A stretch of DNA of 6,962 nt from the NCBI GenBank assembly GCA_903824515.1, contig CAIJXA010000135.1:1-6962 (forward strand). The letters run 5' to 3'. The notes below the pieces were generated by a model. The model was not told the origin of the DNA, did not search any database, and saw nothing but the letters and a program-made list of their open reading frames with translations. The translations under genes were made by a program, and so were the position numbers. This document shows, piece by piece, positions 6,217 through 6,962 of this stretch. The stretch is from an uncultured bacterium (GTDB lineage: Bacteria; Patescibacteriota; Minisyncoccia; Moranbacterales; GWC2-37-73). Each line of letters starts with the position of its first letter. Within the stretch, counting starts at the first letter, position 1.

Positions 6217-6654
6217 ATGAAACAAAAAATGAAAAACGAGATTTTGATTTTCAAAATTGAAAACAGAGAAATTGAAATCAGAAAAAATATCTACACCAAC
6301 ACGATTTGGGCATCGCAGAGCGACATTGTGAATTTGTATGAAAAAGATCAGTCGATTGTTTCGCGCCACATCAAAGGCATCTTTCAGGATGGAGAAATTG
6401 ACAGAGAGTGCAACACTCAAAAAATGCGGATTGCAAATTCAGACAAGCCAGTGATTTTCTATAATTTGGACATAGTCTTGGCAGTTGGATATCGAATCAA
6501 TTCCAAGCGAGCCATTGAATTTCGCAAATGGGCAACCAAAATCCTGCACGAACAAATCGCCAAAGGTTTTTCCATCAATCCCAATGAAGAAATTTCCGCA
6601 GAACGGTCCGCCGGAGGAAACTATTCTTTTCCTCAAAAAACTTTTGCACAATGA
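6217..6654 (+). CDS. RhuM-family protein, short (N-terminal core only)
   Basis: The 145-residue product carries the conserved N-terminal core of the virulence RhuM family: NEILIFK (7-13), TIWASQSDIVNLYEKDQS (29-46), SRHIKGIFQDGEID (49-62), VIFYNLDIVLAVGYRINS (79-96) and FRKWATKIL (102-110). RhuM was named from a Salmonella pathogenicity-island gene. Its biochemical role is not established, and homologues are scattered through accessory regions. Residues 31-56 look like a helix-turn-helix, so nucleic-acid binding is plausible but inferred. Typical members are roughly twice this length. Here the similarity stops near 'AKGFSIN' (115-121) and the tail ending SFPQKTFAQ looks unrelated, so the gene is probably 3'-truncated. 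It is the only gene here ending in TGA. The ATG at 6229 is an alternative start, but the leader, and alignment with the second RhuM-like start at 6676, favour 6217. Confidence 0.8.
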   Translation: MKQKMKNEILIFKIENREIEIRKNIYTNTIWASQSDIVNLYEKDQSIVSRHIKGIFQDGEIDRECNTQKMRIANSDKPVIFYNLDIVLAVGYRINSKRAIEFRKWATKILHEQIAKGFSINPNEEISAERSAGGNYSFPQKTFAQ

Positions 6655-6675
6655 GATTTGAAATATCACAAACAT

Positions 6676-6720
6676 ATGAAAAACAAACCAAACAATGAAA
6701 TATTGATTTATCAAGCTGAC
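6676..6720 (+). pseudogene. Start of a second RhuM-like gene, cut off after about 14 residues
   Basis: From ATG 6676 the frame reads MKNKPNNEILIYQA, which aligns without gaps to the start of the upstream RhuM protein (MKQKMKNEILIFK): 8 of 13 identical, plus F/Y. NEILIYQ is a typical RhuM N-terminus. After about 6718 the frame enters repeat DNA (DPCHSSPHCHS and onward); it stays open to 6888 only by chance and shows no RhuM core. The fragment is in the same frame as the first copy, 21 nt after its TGA. The likely explanation is a tandem duplication or second gene whose body was lost or replaced at the repeat junction. Confidence 0.55.
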
Positions 6721-6741
6721 CCATGTCACTCATCCCCGCAT

Positions 6742-6769
6742 TGTCATTCCCTTGAAAAAGGGAATCCAG
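6742..6769 (+). repeat. Palindromic repeat, GTCATTCCC type
   Basis: An 8-bp perfect stem, ATTCCCTT (6746-6753) with AAGGGAAT (6758-6765), has a GAAA tetraloop and is flanked by TGTC and CCAG. The outer bases TGTCATTC and GAATC are shared with the 27-nt family, suggesting a related subfamily. The form GTCATTCCC...GGGAATCCAG resembles dispersed palindromes known from many bacterial genomes. A partial look-alike (TGTCACTC, 6724-6731) lies just upstream. Confidence 0.7.
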
Positions 6770-6839
6770 GCCCGAATTCAGGATTAACTTTTCTTTTCTC
6801 CTCCCAAGGCGGACAGACGCAAAGAAGAAGTTACAAAAG

Positions 6840-6869
6840 CCATCCAGAGGATGGTCACCCTTTGGGTGA
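6840..6869. repeat. Two abutting perfect hairpins
   Basis: CCATCC (6840-6845) pairs with GGATGG (6849-6854) around AGA. Immediately next, TCACCC (6855-6860) pairs with GGGTGA (6864-6869) around TTT. There is no base between them. They lie within the 6721-6962 repeat-rich tail, where no real gene is seen, and neither is followed by a T-tract, so they are not simple terminators. Confidence 0.65.
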
Positions 6870-6912
6870 AAACCCCTCATTATCCTAACTCGTTGCTGGG
6901 GCAAACTCATCT

Positions 6913-6939
6913 TGTCATTCTGAACTTGTTTCAGAATCT
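6913..6939 (+). repeat. 27-nt hairpin repeat, copy 3
   Basis: Same unit as at 5046-5072, with 24 of 27 positions identical: TGTCAT start, ATCT end, stem ATTCTGAA (6917-6924) with TTCAGAAT (6930-6937), loop CTTGT. Seen in direct orientation near the end of the window; an inverted partner, if any, would lie beyond 6962. Confidence 0.8.
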
Positions 6940-6962
6940 TCTTTCTTTGTTTCAGTGAGTTC

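Larger units (their letters stand above)
6721..6962. other. Repeat-rich, probably non-coding tail
   Basis: Together with the RhuM-like fragment this makes a 308-base stretch without an intact gene after 6654. Besides the hairpins listed separately, it contains an imperfect inverted repeat (TAACTTTTCTTT at 6785-6796 against AAGAAGAAGTTA at 6821-6832, with two wobbles and one mismatch) and an imperfect palindrome around GAATTC (6771-6782). The + strand frame open to 6888 has a composition (CHSSPHCHS, PNSGL) typical of translated repeats rather than protein. No tRNA, promoter or transposase was seen. Confidence 0.6.

Noticed and set aside
6217..6888. RhuM and the following frame as one protein read through the TGA at 6652, as in UGA-recoding CPR lineages
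   Set aside because: The frames are continuous, but no other gene here, including the 913-residue ATPase, contains in-frame UGA, so recoding is not in use. The segment after 6718 is also repeat DNA, not RhuM core.
6658..6888. A 76-residue protein from the TTG at 6658
   Set aside because: Only the first residues after ATG 6676 resemble a protein family. The rest translates hairpin repeats with gene-unlike composition.
5046..6939. Repeats as a CRISPR array
   Set aside because: The copies are few, in both orientations and kilobases apart, with no regular spacers and no cas genes.

Overview
The window looks like bacterial chromosomal DNA, AT-leaning, with all supported genes on the + strand. 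No start codon here has a convincing Shine-Dalgarno motif; starts sit behind A-rich leaders instead. Together with short simple operons, a MurB, a short hibernation factor, a type II P-type ATPase and dispersed palindromic repeats, this suggests a member of the Candidate Phyla Radiation (Patescibacteria). That assignment is an inference, and no rRNA or marker gene here settles it. The standard bacterial code applies: the 913-residue ATPase frame is open with UGA read as stop.

Layout. (1) 65-592 encodes a small exported protein with a signal peptide and two cysteines, closed by a strong intrinsic terminator (598-639). (2) A perfect 16-bp palindrome (636-651) and an extended -10 promoter (653-681) precede a small acidic, helical gene. 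Its frame runs from 731 to 1204 but carries one TAA at 782-784, so it is either a fresh pseudogene or a gene that starts at 938. (3) 1237-3978 is a complete P-type cation pump whose M4-M6 ligand residues match the Na,K-ATPase-like (P2C) branch. Its stop codon lies inside a degenerate 7-bp tandem repeat. (4) 4106-5035 is murB, for peptidoglycan precursor synthesis. (5) 5046-5132 holds an inverted pair of 27-nt hairpin repeats resembling a REPIN. (6) 5181-5546 is a short ribosome-hibernation factor, followed 16 nt later by a membrane-anchored unknown (5563-6108) and a terminator (6132-6163). (7) A near-consensus promoter, starting inside that terminator's T-tract, drives a short RhuM-family gene (6217-6654). 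(8) The last 300 bases contain a second RhuM-like start that dissolves into hairpin repeats.

The genes cover envelope synthesis (murB), ion homeostasis (ATPase), translational dormancy (hpf) and two exported unknowns; nothing shows that they form one pathway. The most noteworthy signal is a family of short palindromic repeats. Three 27-nt copies keep their stem while one base pair changes as C-G, G-C and T-A. A fourth, related hairpin abuts a truncated second RhuM copy. No transposase, CRISPR array, tRNA or rRNA was seen.
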